Origin: an uncultured Helicobacteraceae bacterium
Lineage (GTDB): Bacteria > Campylobacterota > Campylobacteria > Campylobacterales > Helicobacteraceae
Length of the DNA stretch: 10,887 nt
Direction: 5' to 3'
Assembly (NCBI GenBank): GCA_934728205.1
Contig: CAKVEH010000029.1
Span: forward strand, 1-10,887
Below are positions 1 to 7,160 of this stretch, in pieces. The notes below the pieces were generated by a model. That model did not search any database and was not told the DNA's origin. It was given only the letters and a program-made list of their open reading frames with translations. Made by a program: the position numbers and the translations under genes. How positions within the stretch are numbered: the stretch's first letter is position 1; every line of letters begins with the position of its first letter.

Positions 1-31
1 AAACCTTAATAAAACTTGAACCCAAAGATAC

Positions 32-45
32 AAAAAAAAAAAAAA
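32..45 (-). repeat. Homopolymer tract, 14 T on the minus strand
   Basis: An uninterrupted run of 14 A on the plus strand (14 T on the minus strand) sits between the inferred transcription start near 59 and the AAGG site at 7 to 4. It would therefore be in the 5' leader of the leftward gene. Tracts of this length slip during replication, and Helicobacter species are known to use homopolymers near promoters and in leaders for phase variation. Whether this one varies cannot be seen from one sequence. Confidence 0.9.
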
Positions 46-65
46 CCGCTTTAACTCAAATCGAC

Positions 66-94
66 ATAATATAAAAATATTTAAACTTTGTCAA
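66..94 (-). promoter_or_regulatory. Near-consensus sigma-70 promoter for a gene left of the window
   Basis: Read on the minus strand there is a perfect -35 hexamer TTGACA (94 to 89), a 17-base spacer, and a -10 hexamer TATTAT (71 to 66), with a second AT-rich -10 option TATATT at 73 to 68. Transcription would start near position 59 and run leftward. An AAGG Shine-Dalgarno-like site follows on the minus strand at 7 to 4, so the start codon should lie just beyond the left edge. The promoter also lies downstream of the msbA stop on the same strand, so the unseen gene could receive read-through as well. Confidence 0.6.
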
Positions 95-190
95 GGTATT
101 GTGCGTGTTTGTTGCTTGAGGTTTCAAGAGGTTATAACACAATTTGCAAACAAATAAGTGCTAAGAAGTAGGGTAGACACGCCAGAGGGC

Positions 191-1906
191 TTATGATTGC
201 TTGAATATTTTGCCCTCGCGCATTTCTACTACATTATTTGCGAGCTCGATAGTGCTAGGGCGATGTGCGATTAAGATGATGATTTTGTCTGCTCGCACGG
301 CATTGATTGCCTCTTTGATTAAATCTTCCGTTTGAGAATCTAGCGCGCTTGTAACTTCATCTAAAATAAGTATATCGGGGTTTTTATACAATGCACGCGC
401 GATTGCGATTCTTTGGCGTTGTCCTCCGCTAAGATTCGTGCCAAACTCATCTAAAATCGTGTGGATTCCATTTGGCAGGCTTGCAATATATTCGCCCATT
501 TGGGCTTTTTTAAGAGAATCTAGGACTTTTGCTTCATCAATTTGCAAGCCATAGGCGACATTATGCGCTATTGTGTCATTAAAGATAAAGATTCTTTGCG
601 TAACGATTGCGATATTTTCCCGCAGGGATTTTTGTGTGAAATGCTTGATATTCTTGCCATTGATGAGAATCTCGCCCTTTTGCACTTCATATAAACGCAA
701 GATAAGGTTGATAAGCGTGCTTTTGCCCGAGCCAGACTTGCCTACAAGCGCGGTGATTTGGTTGCGTTTAAATTCTAGGCTAACCCCTTTGAGTGCGTGT
801 GCCTCCTCGCCACTCTCGCCATAAGAAAACTCCACGCCACGCACTTCTATGGAATCTATTGGGACTTTGAGCTCTAAGCTCCCATCAGTGATATGAGGCT
901 TTTTATCCAAAATTTCAAAGATTCTATCACTTGCTACAATCGCACCCTGCATATAGCCCCATAGATTGATAAGTCGTTTAAGCGGGGTATAAATCATAAA
1001 TAACGCCGCGCAAAATGAAGCAAAAGATTCTGTGGTGATGTTGCCTGCTTGGATTTCTAAAGTGGCGACATAAATAATCGCGCCTAGTGCCACTGCGCCT
1101 AGCACTTCCATAAGTGGCGAAGTGAGCTCGCCTACTTTGGTGGATTTCATACTTACGCGTAAAAACTCTTTATTTTGTCGCTCAAAGGTTTGTGATTCTA
1201 GCTTTTCGCCGTTGCTTGCTTTAATAATTTCTATGTTGTTAAAGATTTCGCTTAGCTTGGCGGTTATATCGGCGTTTTTTTCTTGCAAGGTGCGGGCGTA
1301 TTTTTTGAGCTTTTTTACGATGAGGCTGATGGGGATTATGGCAAGTGGGATAATCACAAGCCCAATGATTGCAAGCTTGGGGCTTTGATAAAATACAATG
1401 ACTAAAAATCCCGCAATGGTGGTAATCTCACGGATAATATCTATTACATAGTTTGAGACTGCCATACGAATGATGCCAATATCATTGCTAATGCGCGACA
1501 TTAGCTCGCCACCACGCATTTTGTTAAAAAACCCCAAATCAAAACTTAGCAAATGTTGAAGCATTTTATCGCGCACTTGACGGACGATGTCTTGCCCAAT
1601 GTAGCTCATAAAGTAAGATTGGATATACATTCCAAGTGATTTGCAAAAATACACAAACACAATGAGCGCAGGGACGATAAAGGCTAGCGTGTTGTTTCTC
1701 GCCATTTCCTCAAAGCTAATGTTAAATAATGGCGTATCTCGCGGGACTTTACCCTGAAGCGTGCCAAGCAGTGGCTCTATCATATACGCTATGCCTGCTT
1801 GTGAGAGCGCGGCGAGTAGTGAGCCCGCAATGGCAATGCCAAAGCTTGCATAATGCCCGCGGATATAAGGAAAAAATTTTTTAAAAAAATCTACAAGGAC
1901 TCGCAA
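191..1906 (-). CDS. msbA: MsbA-type ABC exporter (lipid A/LPS core flippase), TTG start
   Basis: Half-size ABC exporter of 571 residues: an N-terminal six-helix membrane domain (about residues 15-320) fused to one ATPase domain; it should work as a homodimer in the inner membrane. ATPase motifs are all intact: Walker A GKSGSGKST at 389-397, a Q-loop in IVTQR, signature LSGGQ at 492-496, Walker B ending in D516-E517, a D-loop SALD and an H-loop histidine in IAHRP. Size and layout match MsbA, which flips lipid A-core to the periplasmic face; a multidrug exporter of the same fold cannot be excluded from sequence. The start is TTG at 1906, chosen because the membrane domain begins there and an AGGTGAG ribosome site lies just upstream, inside the end of copP. 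Only three bases separate the copP stop from this start, so translation is probably coupled. Confidence 0.85.
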   Translation of the reverse strand: MRVLVDFFKKFFPYIRGHYASFGIAIAGSLLAALSQAGIAYMIEPLLGTLQGKVPRDTPLFNISFEEMARNNTLAFIVPALIVFVYFCKSLGMYIQSYFMSYIGQDIVRQVRDKMLQHLLSFDLGFFNKMRGGELMSRISNDIGIIRMAVSNYVIDIIREITTIAGFLVIVFYQSPKLAIIGLVIIPLAIIPISLIVKKLKKYARTLQEKNADITAKLSEIFNNIEIIKASNGEKLESQTFERQNKEFLRVSMKSTKVGELTSPLMEVLGAVALGAIIYVATLEIQAGNITTESFASFCAALFMIYTPLKRLINLWGYMQGAIVASDRIFEILDKKPHITDGSLELKVPIDSIEVRGVEFSYGESGEEAHALKGVSLEFKRNQITALVGKSGSGKSTLINLILRLYEVQKGEILINGKNIKHFTQKSLRENIAIVTQRIFIFNDTIAHNVAYGLQIDEAKVLDSLKKAQMGEYIASLPNGIHTILDEFGTNLSGGQRQRIAIARALYKNPDILILDEVTSALDSQTEDLIKEAINAVRADKIIILIAHRPSTIELANNVVEMREGKIFKQS

Positions 1907-1909
1907 GGT

Positions 1910-2110
1910 TTATCTCACCTCAAAGCCACTCTCTAAAATCGCTTCGGTAATTTTCTCTTTATCTGCTGGAGATTCAAACTCTACGCTAACGCTCTTTTTA
2001 GCCAAATCCACATTGATAAAGCTCACACCATCAATCTCGCCCACAAACTTTTCTACTTTATCTACACACTTTTGGCAGTGCATACCATCGACATTTAGTG
2101 TTATTTGCAT
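1910..2110 (-). CDS. copP: CopP, small copper-binding chaperone
   Basis: A 66-residue heavy-metal-associated (HMA) domain protein, the same length as H. pylori CopP and sharing with it the stretch around VEKFVGEIDGVSFI as I remember it. The metal site is GMHCQKC, with Cys12 and Cys15 as the Cu+ ligands. No signal peptide, so it is cytoplasmic; the family passes Cu+ to or from the N-terminal domain of CopA. It starts at ATG with a strong AAGGAG site upstream, 25 bases after the copA stop, and is followed three bases later by the msbA start. The copA-copP pairing is the known Helicobacter arrangement. Confidence 0.92.
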   Translation of the reverse strand: MQITLNVDGMHCQKCVDKVEKFVGEIDGVSFINVDLAKKSVSVEFESPADKEKITEAILESGFEVR

Positions 2111-2135
2111 TGTTACTCCTTAAAATCAACTTCAC

Positions 2136-4436
2136 TTAGAGAATCTTAAATCGCTTAAGCCTTGCGGCGTTTAGCACTACGGTAATAGAGCTAAAGCTCA
2201 TCGCAAACGCACAAAACATAGGGTCTAAAAAAATCCCAAATCCACCCAGCGCACCGCACGCAATGGGGATAAAAATGACATTATACCCAAAAGCCCAAAA
2301 TAAATTCTCTTTTATATTGATAATTGTCGCCTTGCTTAGATGATACGCATTGAGAATCGCCTTAGCATTTTGGTTATACAAAATTATATCCGCACAATTT
2401 TGTGCTATATCATTTCCGCTCGCATACGCCACACTTACGCTCGCACTTTTAAGCGCGGCGGCGTCATTTATGCCATCGCCCACCATTAGCACTTTTGCCC
2501 CATCGCTGTTGAGTTTGGTTACATATTTGAATTTTTCATCTGGCTTTGCATTTGCCACCACTTCGCCAATGTGTAAAACCTCTGCGCTCGCTTTCGCGCT
2601 TCGCTCATTGTCGCCACTTAACATTGCTATACTTAGCCCCTCTTTTTGCAATGTGGCGATTGTGGGGATAACTTCGGCACGAAGCAAATCAGCCAAGTAT
2701 AACACACCTAAAATCTCGCCACCACTTTTACTATCGTGCGCTAGATATACAGCAAGTTTGCATTCTTTGTCGTTAAATTGCGCTATGCTTGATTGCGTGA
2801 TATTTGGATTATCAAGTTTTAGGCATTCTATATTTCCAAGCACATAGCCCTTGCCTAAAATCTCGCCTTTAATGCCAAATCCAGCAATAGAGCTAAAATT
2901 ATTGACTGCTAGGCTTTGTGCGCCCTGTGCTTTGGCATAAGATGTAAGGGCTTGGGCGATGATATGCGTGCTTTGAGATTCTAAAGAATACACGATTGAG
3001 AGAAATTCTTTAGAATCTATGTGGCTTTGCACGCTTGCTACTTCTAGTCCATAAGAGAGCGTGCCTGTCTTGTCAAAGACAATGTGTGTAATGGCACTTA
3101 ACGCCTGCAAGCAACTCGCATTTTTAAAAAACACCCCCATTTTGTTTGCCTTTGCTTTAGCGTGTAAAAATGCCATTGGTGTGGCAAGCCCAAGCGCACA
3201 AGGACACGAAATTACAAGCACGGCGATAAAAATATCTAATCCAAAGGCAAAATCACGCACTATCCACCAAAAACTCCCCGCGCAAAGCGCGATAAAAATC
3301 ACCAAAGGCACGAAAATTACCGCGATTGTATCGGCTAAGATTCCAATAGGGGCTTTAGAATCTTGGGCGTTTTGGATAAGGGTAAAGATTTGACTTAGCA
3401 TTGTTTGTGTGCCGACTTTAAGCGCGCGCACAAAGAGCACAGATTCTATATTTATGGAGCCAGAGTAGATTTGTGCTCCTTTATTCTTTAGCACGGGCAC
3501 GCTCTCGCCGTTGATACTTGACTCATCGACACTTCCGCTTCCTTGCACCACTTCACAATCAATAGTTATCATATCATTTGGCAAAATTTTTATTATATCG
3601 CCTATGGCAATATCTTGACTTAACACTTCTTTAAAAGTCGCATTTGTGTAGTCGTTTTGCTGTGTGTTGTTAGAATCTGATTCTAAGCGCAGGAGCTTTT
3701 TTTGGTTGATTTGCAAGAGGAAGTTTGCACTTTTTTGCGCATCATCTTTAGAGGCATTTTCTATCGCCTTGCCAATCATCACAAAGCATAAAATCACACA
3801 CACAGACTCAAAGTATAAATGCGTGTGTGTGCCAAAAGCAAAGATTTCATACACGCCCTTAAGGCTATACACAAACGCTGCACTTGTGCCAATAGCGATA
3901 AGAGAATCCATTGTAGGATTTTTCGCAAATAATGCTCTAAAGCCCTTGAAGTAAAAATTCCGCCCGCAATGTGTCACTATAAGCGTGCCAAAAAGCATTA
4001 TCCCACAATCAAACTGAAGCGAAAAGATGTGTGTCCCAAGCATTCCCACAACAGAGAATGCAAGCACTATCGCGCTAAAAAATATCGCTAAAGCTAGACG
4101 CAGTCTTGGGGGAAGAAGTTTAGAATCTAGGGCGTTAAATTTGGCGATAAGGCTTTGTGGATTCTCTTGTATTGTGTTTTGGACTTCTTTTGGATTATGT
4201 AGGCTTGGCTCATAGCCCATTTTGGCGATGTAAGCAAAAATTTCTTGTAAAGTCGCTTGATTATCATCATAGATAATATGTGCTTTTTGTGTGATGAGAT
4301 TTACTTCGATTTTTTTGCAATATGGCTTGCGCGAGAGCGCACGCTCTATTCCAGCACTACACGCCCCACAACTCATACCGCTAATGTAAAAGTGCGCTTG
4401 TGTGCTGGGGTTTATAGGATTTTTTGAATCTGCCAC
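2136..4436 (-). CDS. copA: CopA, Cu+-exporting P1B-type ATPase, GTG start
   Basis: A 766-residue P1B ATPase that pumps Cu+ from the cytoplasm. In order: an N-terminal HMA domain with GMSCGAC (Cys23, Cys26), two extra helices MA/MB, the M1-M2 pair, an actuator loop with GES in SINGESVP, the membrane CPC motif (411-413), the phosphorylation motif DKTGT (Asp455), the hinge GDGIND (653-658), and two final helices. Cu+ selectivity is supported by CPC in M4, Tyr-Asn in M5 (FGYN) and the Met/Ser motif in M6 (MSFSS). Glu210 in the YFES stretch of M2 corresponds to the conserved exit glutamate of CopA proteins. The periplasmic M1-M2 loop carries HTH next to it. The start is GTG at 4436 with AAGG eight bases upstream; an ATG overlapping it is out of frame. 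First gene of the copA-copP-msbA group and divergent from hisB. Confidence 0.95.
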   Translation of the reverse strand: MADSKNPINPSTQAHFYISGMSCGACSAGIERALSRKPYCKKIEVNLITQKAHIIYDDNQATLQEIFAYIAKMGYEPSLHNPKEVQNTIQENPQSLIAKFNALDSKLLPPRLRLALAIFFSAIVLAFSVVGMLGTHIFSLQFDCGIMLFGTLIVTHCGRNFYFKGFRALFAKNPTMDSLIAIGTSAAFVYSLKGVYEIFAFGTHTHLYFESVCVILCFVMIGKAIENASKDDAQKSANFLLQINQKKLLRLESDSNNTQQNDYTNATFKEVLSQDIAIGDIIKILPNDMITIDCEVVQGSGSVDESSINGESVPVLKNKGAQIYSGSINIESVLFVRALKVGTQTMLSQIFTLIQNAQDSKAPIGILADTIAVIFVPLVIFIALCAGSFWWIVRDFAFGLDIFIAVLVISCPCALGLATPMAFLHAKAKANKMGVFFKNASCLQALSAITHIVFDKTGTLSYGLEVASVQSHIDSKEFLSIVYSLESQSTHIIAQALTSYAKAQGAQSLAVNNFSSIAGFGIKGEILGKGYVLGNIECLKLDNPNITQSSIAQFNDKECKLAVYLAHDSKSGGEILGVLYLADLLRAEVIPTIATLQKEGLSIAMLSGDNERSAKASAEVLHIGEVVANAKPDEKFKYVTKLNSDGAKVLMVGDGINDAAALKSASVSVAYASGNDIAQNCADIILYNQNAKAILNAYHLSKATIINIKENLFWAFGYNVIFIPIACGALGGFGIFLDPMFCAFAMSFSSITVVLNAARLKRFKIL

Positions 4437-4460
4437 ATTGCCAACCTTAAATTTTTGCGT

Positions 4461-4490
4461 ATCGTAGTAGTATTAGGTAAATTTGCTTAA
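4461..4490 (-). promoter_or_regulatory. Possible copA promoter
   Basis: On the minus strand TTAAGC (4490 to 4485) and TACGAT (4466 to 4461) are 18 bases apart. Initiation would fall near 4454, giving a leader of about 18 bases that still includes the AAGG site at 4448 to 4445. Both hexamers are imperfect. I see no palindrome resembling a CueR or CsoR operator here, so the copper control mode is not visible. Confidence 0.3.
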
Positions 4491-4511
4491 TTTTTGGTAA
4501 TATTTTATGAT
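4483..4511 (+). promoter_or_regulatory. Likely hisB operon promoter
   Basis: TTGCTT at 4483-4488, a 17-base spacer and TATGAT at 4506-4511 form a plausible sigma-70 promoter, with initiation near 4518 and a leader of about 31 bases. If used, it excludes the in-frame ATG at 4507 as the hisB start, since that codon lies inside the -10 box. Confidence 0.5.
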
Positions 4512-4548
4512 TTGTTTATGGATAAGGACTAACTTTAAGGATAATATA

Positions 4549-5142
4549 ATGAAACAAAATGTAATCACACACACACGCAAGACAAAAGAAACAGACATAA
4601 CCCTAACTCTTAATCTTTATGGTAGTGGCAAGACAAAGATAAAAAGTGGCGTTGGATTTTTTGACCATATGCTAGAGGCATTGGGTAAGCATAGTTTAAT
4701 GGACTTAGAAATTTACTGCAAGGGCGATACGCACATTGATAATCACCATAGCGTAGAGGATTGCGGTATCGCGCTCGGCGAAGCGTTGCATACAATTCTC
4801 TATCCATTAGCTGGTGTAGAGCGGTTTGGCAATGGAAGTGTGGTGATGGACGAAGCGTGCGTAGAGTGCGATATGGATTTGTCAAATCGCGCGTATTTAG
4901 TATTTGATACAAGTGCGTGCGAGCTTAAGGGCAAAGTCGGTGAATTTGATGTAGAGCTGGTGGAGGAGTTTTTCAAGGCGTTGTGTTTTAATGCTAATAT
5001 TAGCGCGCACATTGTAGTAAAGCGAGGGAAAAATCTCCACCACATTGTCGAGGCGATGTTTAAGGCGTTTGCGCTTAGTTTCCGCCGAGCTATTAGCCCA
5101 AATGAGCGTGTAGGCACACCAAGCACCAAAGGAGTGCTGTGA
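4549..5142 (+). CDS. hisB: HisB, imidazoleglycerol-phosphate dehydratase (monofunctional)
   Basis: A 197-residue enzyme of histidine biosynthesis, converting imidazoleglycerol phosphate to imidazoleacetol phosphate in the cytoplasm. Both halves of the duplicated metal-binding fold show the expected motifs: GFFDHML near residue 40, HHSVED at 66-71, and HHIVE at 164-168; the C-terminus is the usual STKGVL. There is no fused histidinol-phosphatase domain, unlike the bifunctional HisB of E. coli and Campylobacter jejuni. I chose the ATG at 4549 because AAGG lies eight bases upstream and the family begins here; an in-frame ATG at 4507 would add 14 atypical residues. The stop overlaps the kdsC start by four bases. 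No other his gene is in the window. Confidence 0.95.
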   Translation: MKQNVITHTRKTKETDITLTLNLYGSGKTKIKSGVGFFDHMLEALGKHSLMDLEIYCKGDTHIDNHHSVEDCGIALGEALHTILYPLAGVERFGNGSVVMDEACVECDMDLSNRAYLVFDTSACELKGKVGEFDVELVEEFFKALCFNANISAHIVVKRGKNLHHIVEAMFKAFALSFRRAISPNERVGTPSTKGVL

Positions 5143-5639
5143 AAAAGACAAAACTACTCTTTATTGATGTCGATGGCACGCTCACGCGTGGCGATGTGAT
5201 ATACACACAAAGTGGCGAGGAGATTAAGAAATTTAACATTAAAGACGGGCTTGCCCTTAATGTATGGAATAATAAGTTGGGGCGTATGAGTGCGATTGTA
5301 ACGGGCAGGGAATGTGAGATTGTCAAAAAGCGCGCCACAGAGCTTGGAATCCATTATGTCTATATGGGCGTGAGCGATAAGGGCTCGGTGGTGCGTGAGA
5401 TTCTCACTAAGAGTGGCGTGAGTGCGCGTGAGTGCGCGTGTATTGGCGATGATGTGAATGATTTGCCGATGTTTACACTCATCGCACAATCTTACGCACC
5501 AAAAGATTGCGCAAATGGAGTAAAAAATCGCGTGAAATACATTCTTAAGACAAAAGGCGGAAAGGGCGCAGTGCGCGAAATGATAGAGCATATTTTACAT
5601 AAGGAAAAAGATAATGGACTTGCAAAATATTTCGCGTAG
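5139..5639 (+). CDS. kdsC: KdsC, Kdo-8-phosphate phosphatase (HAD family), GTG start
   Basis: A 166-residue HAD-superfamily phosphatase of the cap-less KdsC type, which removes phosphate from 3-deoxy-D-manno-octulosonate 8-phosphate to give Kdo for the LPS inner core. Motif I is DVDGTLT with nucleophile Asp10 and acid/base Asp12; motif II threonine is in IVTGRE; the motif III lysine lies in the SDKGSV region; motif IV is GDDVND at 103-108. These tetrameric enzymes are usually 160-190 residues, so it is full length. The start is GTG, overlapping the hisB stop (GTGA), with AAAGGAG upstream. The 3' end overlaps lptC by 26 bases. Lone KdsC-like HAD proteins can act on related sugars, but the lptC neighbour supports Kdo. 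Confidence 0.92.
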   Translation: MKKTKLLFIDVDGTLTRGDVIYTQSGEEIKKFNIKDGLALNVWNNKLGRMSAIVTGRECEIVKKRATELGIHYVYMGVSDKGSVVREILTKSGVSARECACIGDDVNDLPMFTLIAQSYAPKDCANGVKNRVKYILKTKGGKGAVREMIEHILHKEKDNGLAKYFA

Positions 5640-6150
5640 CGTGTATGGATTTTTTATCATCTTGCTTCTTGCAAGTCTTAGCGCGGTTGTGCTCTTTAGA
5701 GATGATGAAGAGCGGATTAAAGATATTGGACGCGAGATTCCAAATATTGAAATCACAAACTTTGATTTTTCTTTATTGCAGCTTGATACTTTTGCTTTGC
5801 ACGCTAAAGGAGAAAAGCTCTTTCGCTTTGCGCAGTATGATGAGGCATTTAATTTCTATGGGTATCAGCCAGATTCCCAAAATAAACTTCAAGAGGTTTA
5901 TGCGCCCTATGTCAAGGCACAAGAAAAATTCTATTATTTTTCTCAAGGGTTGCAATACACAAGCGGAAATGGCTTAAGGCTATGGAGTGAAGATGGCGTA
6001 TATGATTATAAAAATGCTCTTTTAAGAGGGCGGGGAATCTTTACCCTTAAAAACGCTGGGACGGATTTACAAGGACAAGATTTGGTGTTTAACCACCGCA
6101 CAGGAGTGGTAAGTGGCGCAAATTTAGAGGGAACGATTTTATTACAATGA
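5614..6150 (+). CDS. lptC: LptC-like LPS export component
   Basis: A 178-residue protein with a short cytoplasmic start, one membrane helix at about residues 10-28, then a soluble, beta-rich periplasmic part. This layout and length are those of LptC, the bitopic inner-membrane protein that receives LPS from the LptBFG transporter and passes it to LptA. Sequence conservation in this family is low, so the call rests on architecture plus position after kdsC, a common arrangement in this phylum. The segment with SEDGVYDYKNALLRG and the following FNHRTG is typical of the repeated beta-strand pattern. Start ATG has AAGGAAA upstream, inside the end of kdsC. A gene for LptA, which often follows lptC, is not here; rlpA follows after 15 bases. 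Confidence 0.78.
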   Translation: MDLQNISRSVYGFFIILLLASLSAVVLFRDDEERIKDIGREIPNIEITNFDFSLLQLDTFALHAKGEKLFRFAQYDEAFNFYGYQPDSQNKLQEVYAPYVKAQEKFYYFSQGLQYTSGNGLRLWSEDGVYDYKNALLRGRGIFTLKNAGTDLQGQDLVFNHRTGVVSGANLEGTILLQ

Positions 6151-6165
6151 TAATGGAGGCATAAA

Positions 6166-7107
6166 ATGAAAATAACAAAAACAATACCATTGCAAGTGTG
6201 TGTGGTTTTTGGAGTGTTTTTTAGCGCGTGTTCGCAAATTACAATGAGTAGCTCGAAGTTTCAAAATTCAAAAACTCCCTATGAGCAAAGCAACCAATAT
6301 AACGCTGCTGGAGATTCTGTAAGCACGATAGGAGGATATGCGAGCGATGATTCGTGGAGTGATACCTTTAATGAAATAAGCAAAGATAATCCCGCAAAGG
6401 ATACAAAAGAGAGATTAAAGGGCACAATGAAGCCCTACAAGCAAAACGGCAAATGGTATCACCCACAGCAAGTGAATTTGCACGATAGCTTTGATGGTAT
6501 AGCGAGCTGGTATGGTCCGAAATTCCACGCCAAAAAAACCGCAAGTGGTGAGAAATATGATATGAATAAGCACACTGCCGCACACAAGACAATGCCGATG
6601 GGCACTATGGTGCGCGTGTATAATGTCGAAAATGGCAAACAAACCACTGTGAGGATAAATGATAGAGGTCCATTTGTGGAGGGGCGCATAATTGATGTAA
6701 GCAAAGCTGCCGCCCAAGACCTTGATATGATGAAAAAAGGCACAGCAAAGGTTCGCCTTGAAGTGGTGGGCTTTCAAGGCGTGGTAAATGTGGATTCACA
6801 AGAAGTGCTTAATGCTGATGAAATGCTAAGAGAGGAATTTGAAGTAGGCGAAACGCCAAGAAGCATTACAGGCGGGAAATTTGCCATACAAATTGGTGCG
6901 TTTAAGCGTGTAGAGGGCGCACAAGAGACAAAAGAGAAAAACAATATTTATATGCCCTATGTCGTAAATATCATTAAGGGCGTAGATTCTAATAATGAAG
7001 AAATTTATCGAGTAATGCTTGAGGGATTCCAAAGTGAGGAGGAGGCTAGAGACTTTATGAAAACACATAGCAAGGATTTTGAAGATAAATTTTTAGTGCG
7101 CGAATAA
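6166..7107 (+). CDS. rlpA: RlpA, septal lipoprotein lytic transglycosylase with SPOR domain
   Basis: A 313-residue lipoprotein: basic N-terminus, hydrophobic segment and lipobox FSAC with acylated Cys22; a low-complexity Ser/Asn-rich linker to about residue 105; a double-psi beta-barrel from GIASWYGP (111) to about 195; and a C-terminal SPOR domain from GGKFAIQIGAF (236) to the end. RlpA cleaves glycan strands lacking stem peptides, and its SPOR domain binds such denuded glycan at division sites. The residues known to matter in Pseudomonas RlpA (E120, D123, H131, D157) have counterparts with the same spacing here: Glu129, Asp132, His140, Asp166. This predicts an active enzyme rather than a structural RlpA. 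The start has a GGAGG-like site (TGGAGGC) upstream. Last gene of the hisB group, convergent with magIII. Confidence 0.93.
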   Translation: MKITKTIPLQVCVVFGVFFSACSQITMSSSKFQNSKTPYEQSNQYNAAGDSVSTIGGYASDDSWSDTFNEISKDNPAKDTKERLKGTMKPYKQNGKWYHPQQVNLHDSFDGIASWYGPKFHAKKTASGEKYDMNKHTAAHKTMPMGTMVRVYNVENGKQTTVRINDRGPFVEGRIIDVSKAAAQDLDMMKKGTAKVRLEVVGFQGVVNVDSQEVLNADEMLREEFEVGETPRSITGGKFAIQIGAFKRVEGAQETKEKNNIYMPYVVNIIKGVDSNNEEIYRVMLEGFQSEEEARDFMKTHSKDFEDKFLVRE

Positions 7108-7160
7108 GGTAGCAAATCCTGTGCGCATTACAAGAGTGATAAGGTTTATTTTAGCGCACT
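7095..7160. terminator. Inverted repeat between convergent rlpA and magIII (weak terminator candidate)
   Basis: AGTGCGC at 7095-7101, in the last codons of rlpA, is the exact reverse complement of GCGCACT at 7154-7160, in the last codons of magIII. A second copy, GTGCGC at 7131-7136, can pair with the same right arm across a 17-base loop. The stems are only 6-7 bp and there is no T run, so this is at best a poor bidirectional terminator. Confidence 0.2.

Noticed and set aside
32..60. T14 run on the minus strand as an intrinsic terminator for msbA
   Set aside because: No GC-rich hairpin precedes the T run on that strand, and a good promoter lies between msbA and the tract.
115..128. CTTGA-N4-TCAAG hairpin upstream of the left-edge promoter
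   Set aside because: A five-base stem with little GC and no T run; too weak to call a terminator.
2350..2847. 165-codon plus-strand open frame inside copA
   Set aside because: It is antisense to the conserved ATPase domain, has no ribosome site and resembles no family; the same holds for the other long antisense frames, such as 5154-5591 and 8720-9166.
4507..4548. In-frame upstream ATG that would lengthen HisB by 14 residues
   Set aside because: It has no ribosome site, falls within the likely -10 box, and the added residues are unlike the family; AAGG before 4549 fits the shorter start.
5411..5440. Tandem AGTGCGCGTG repeat in kdsC
   Set aside because: Only two copies, in different codon phases, within conserved coding sequence of normal length; likely chance.
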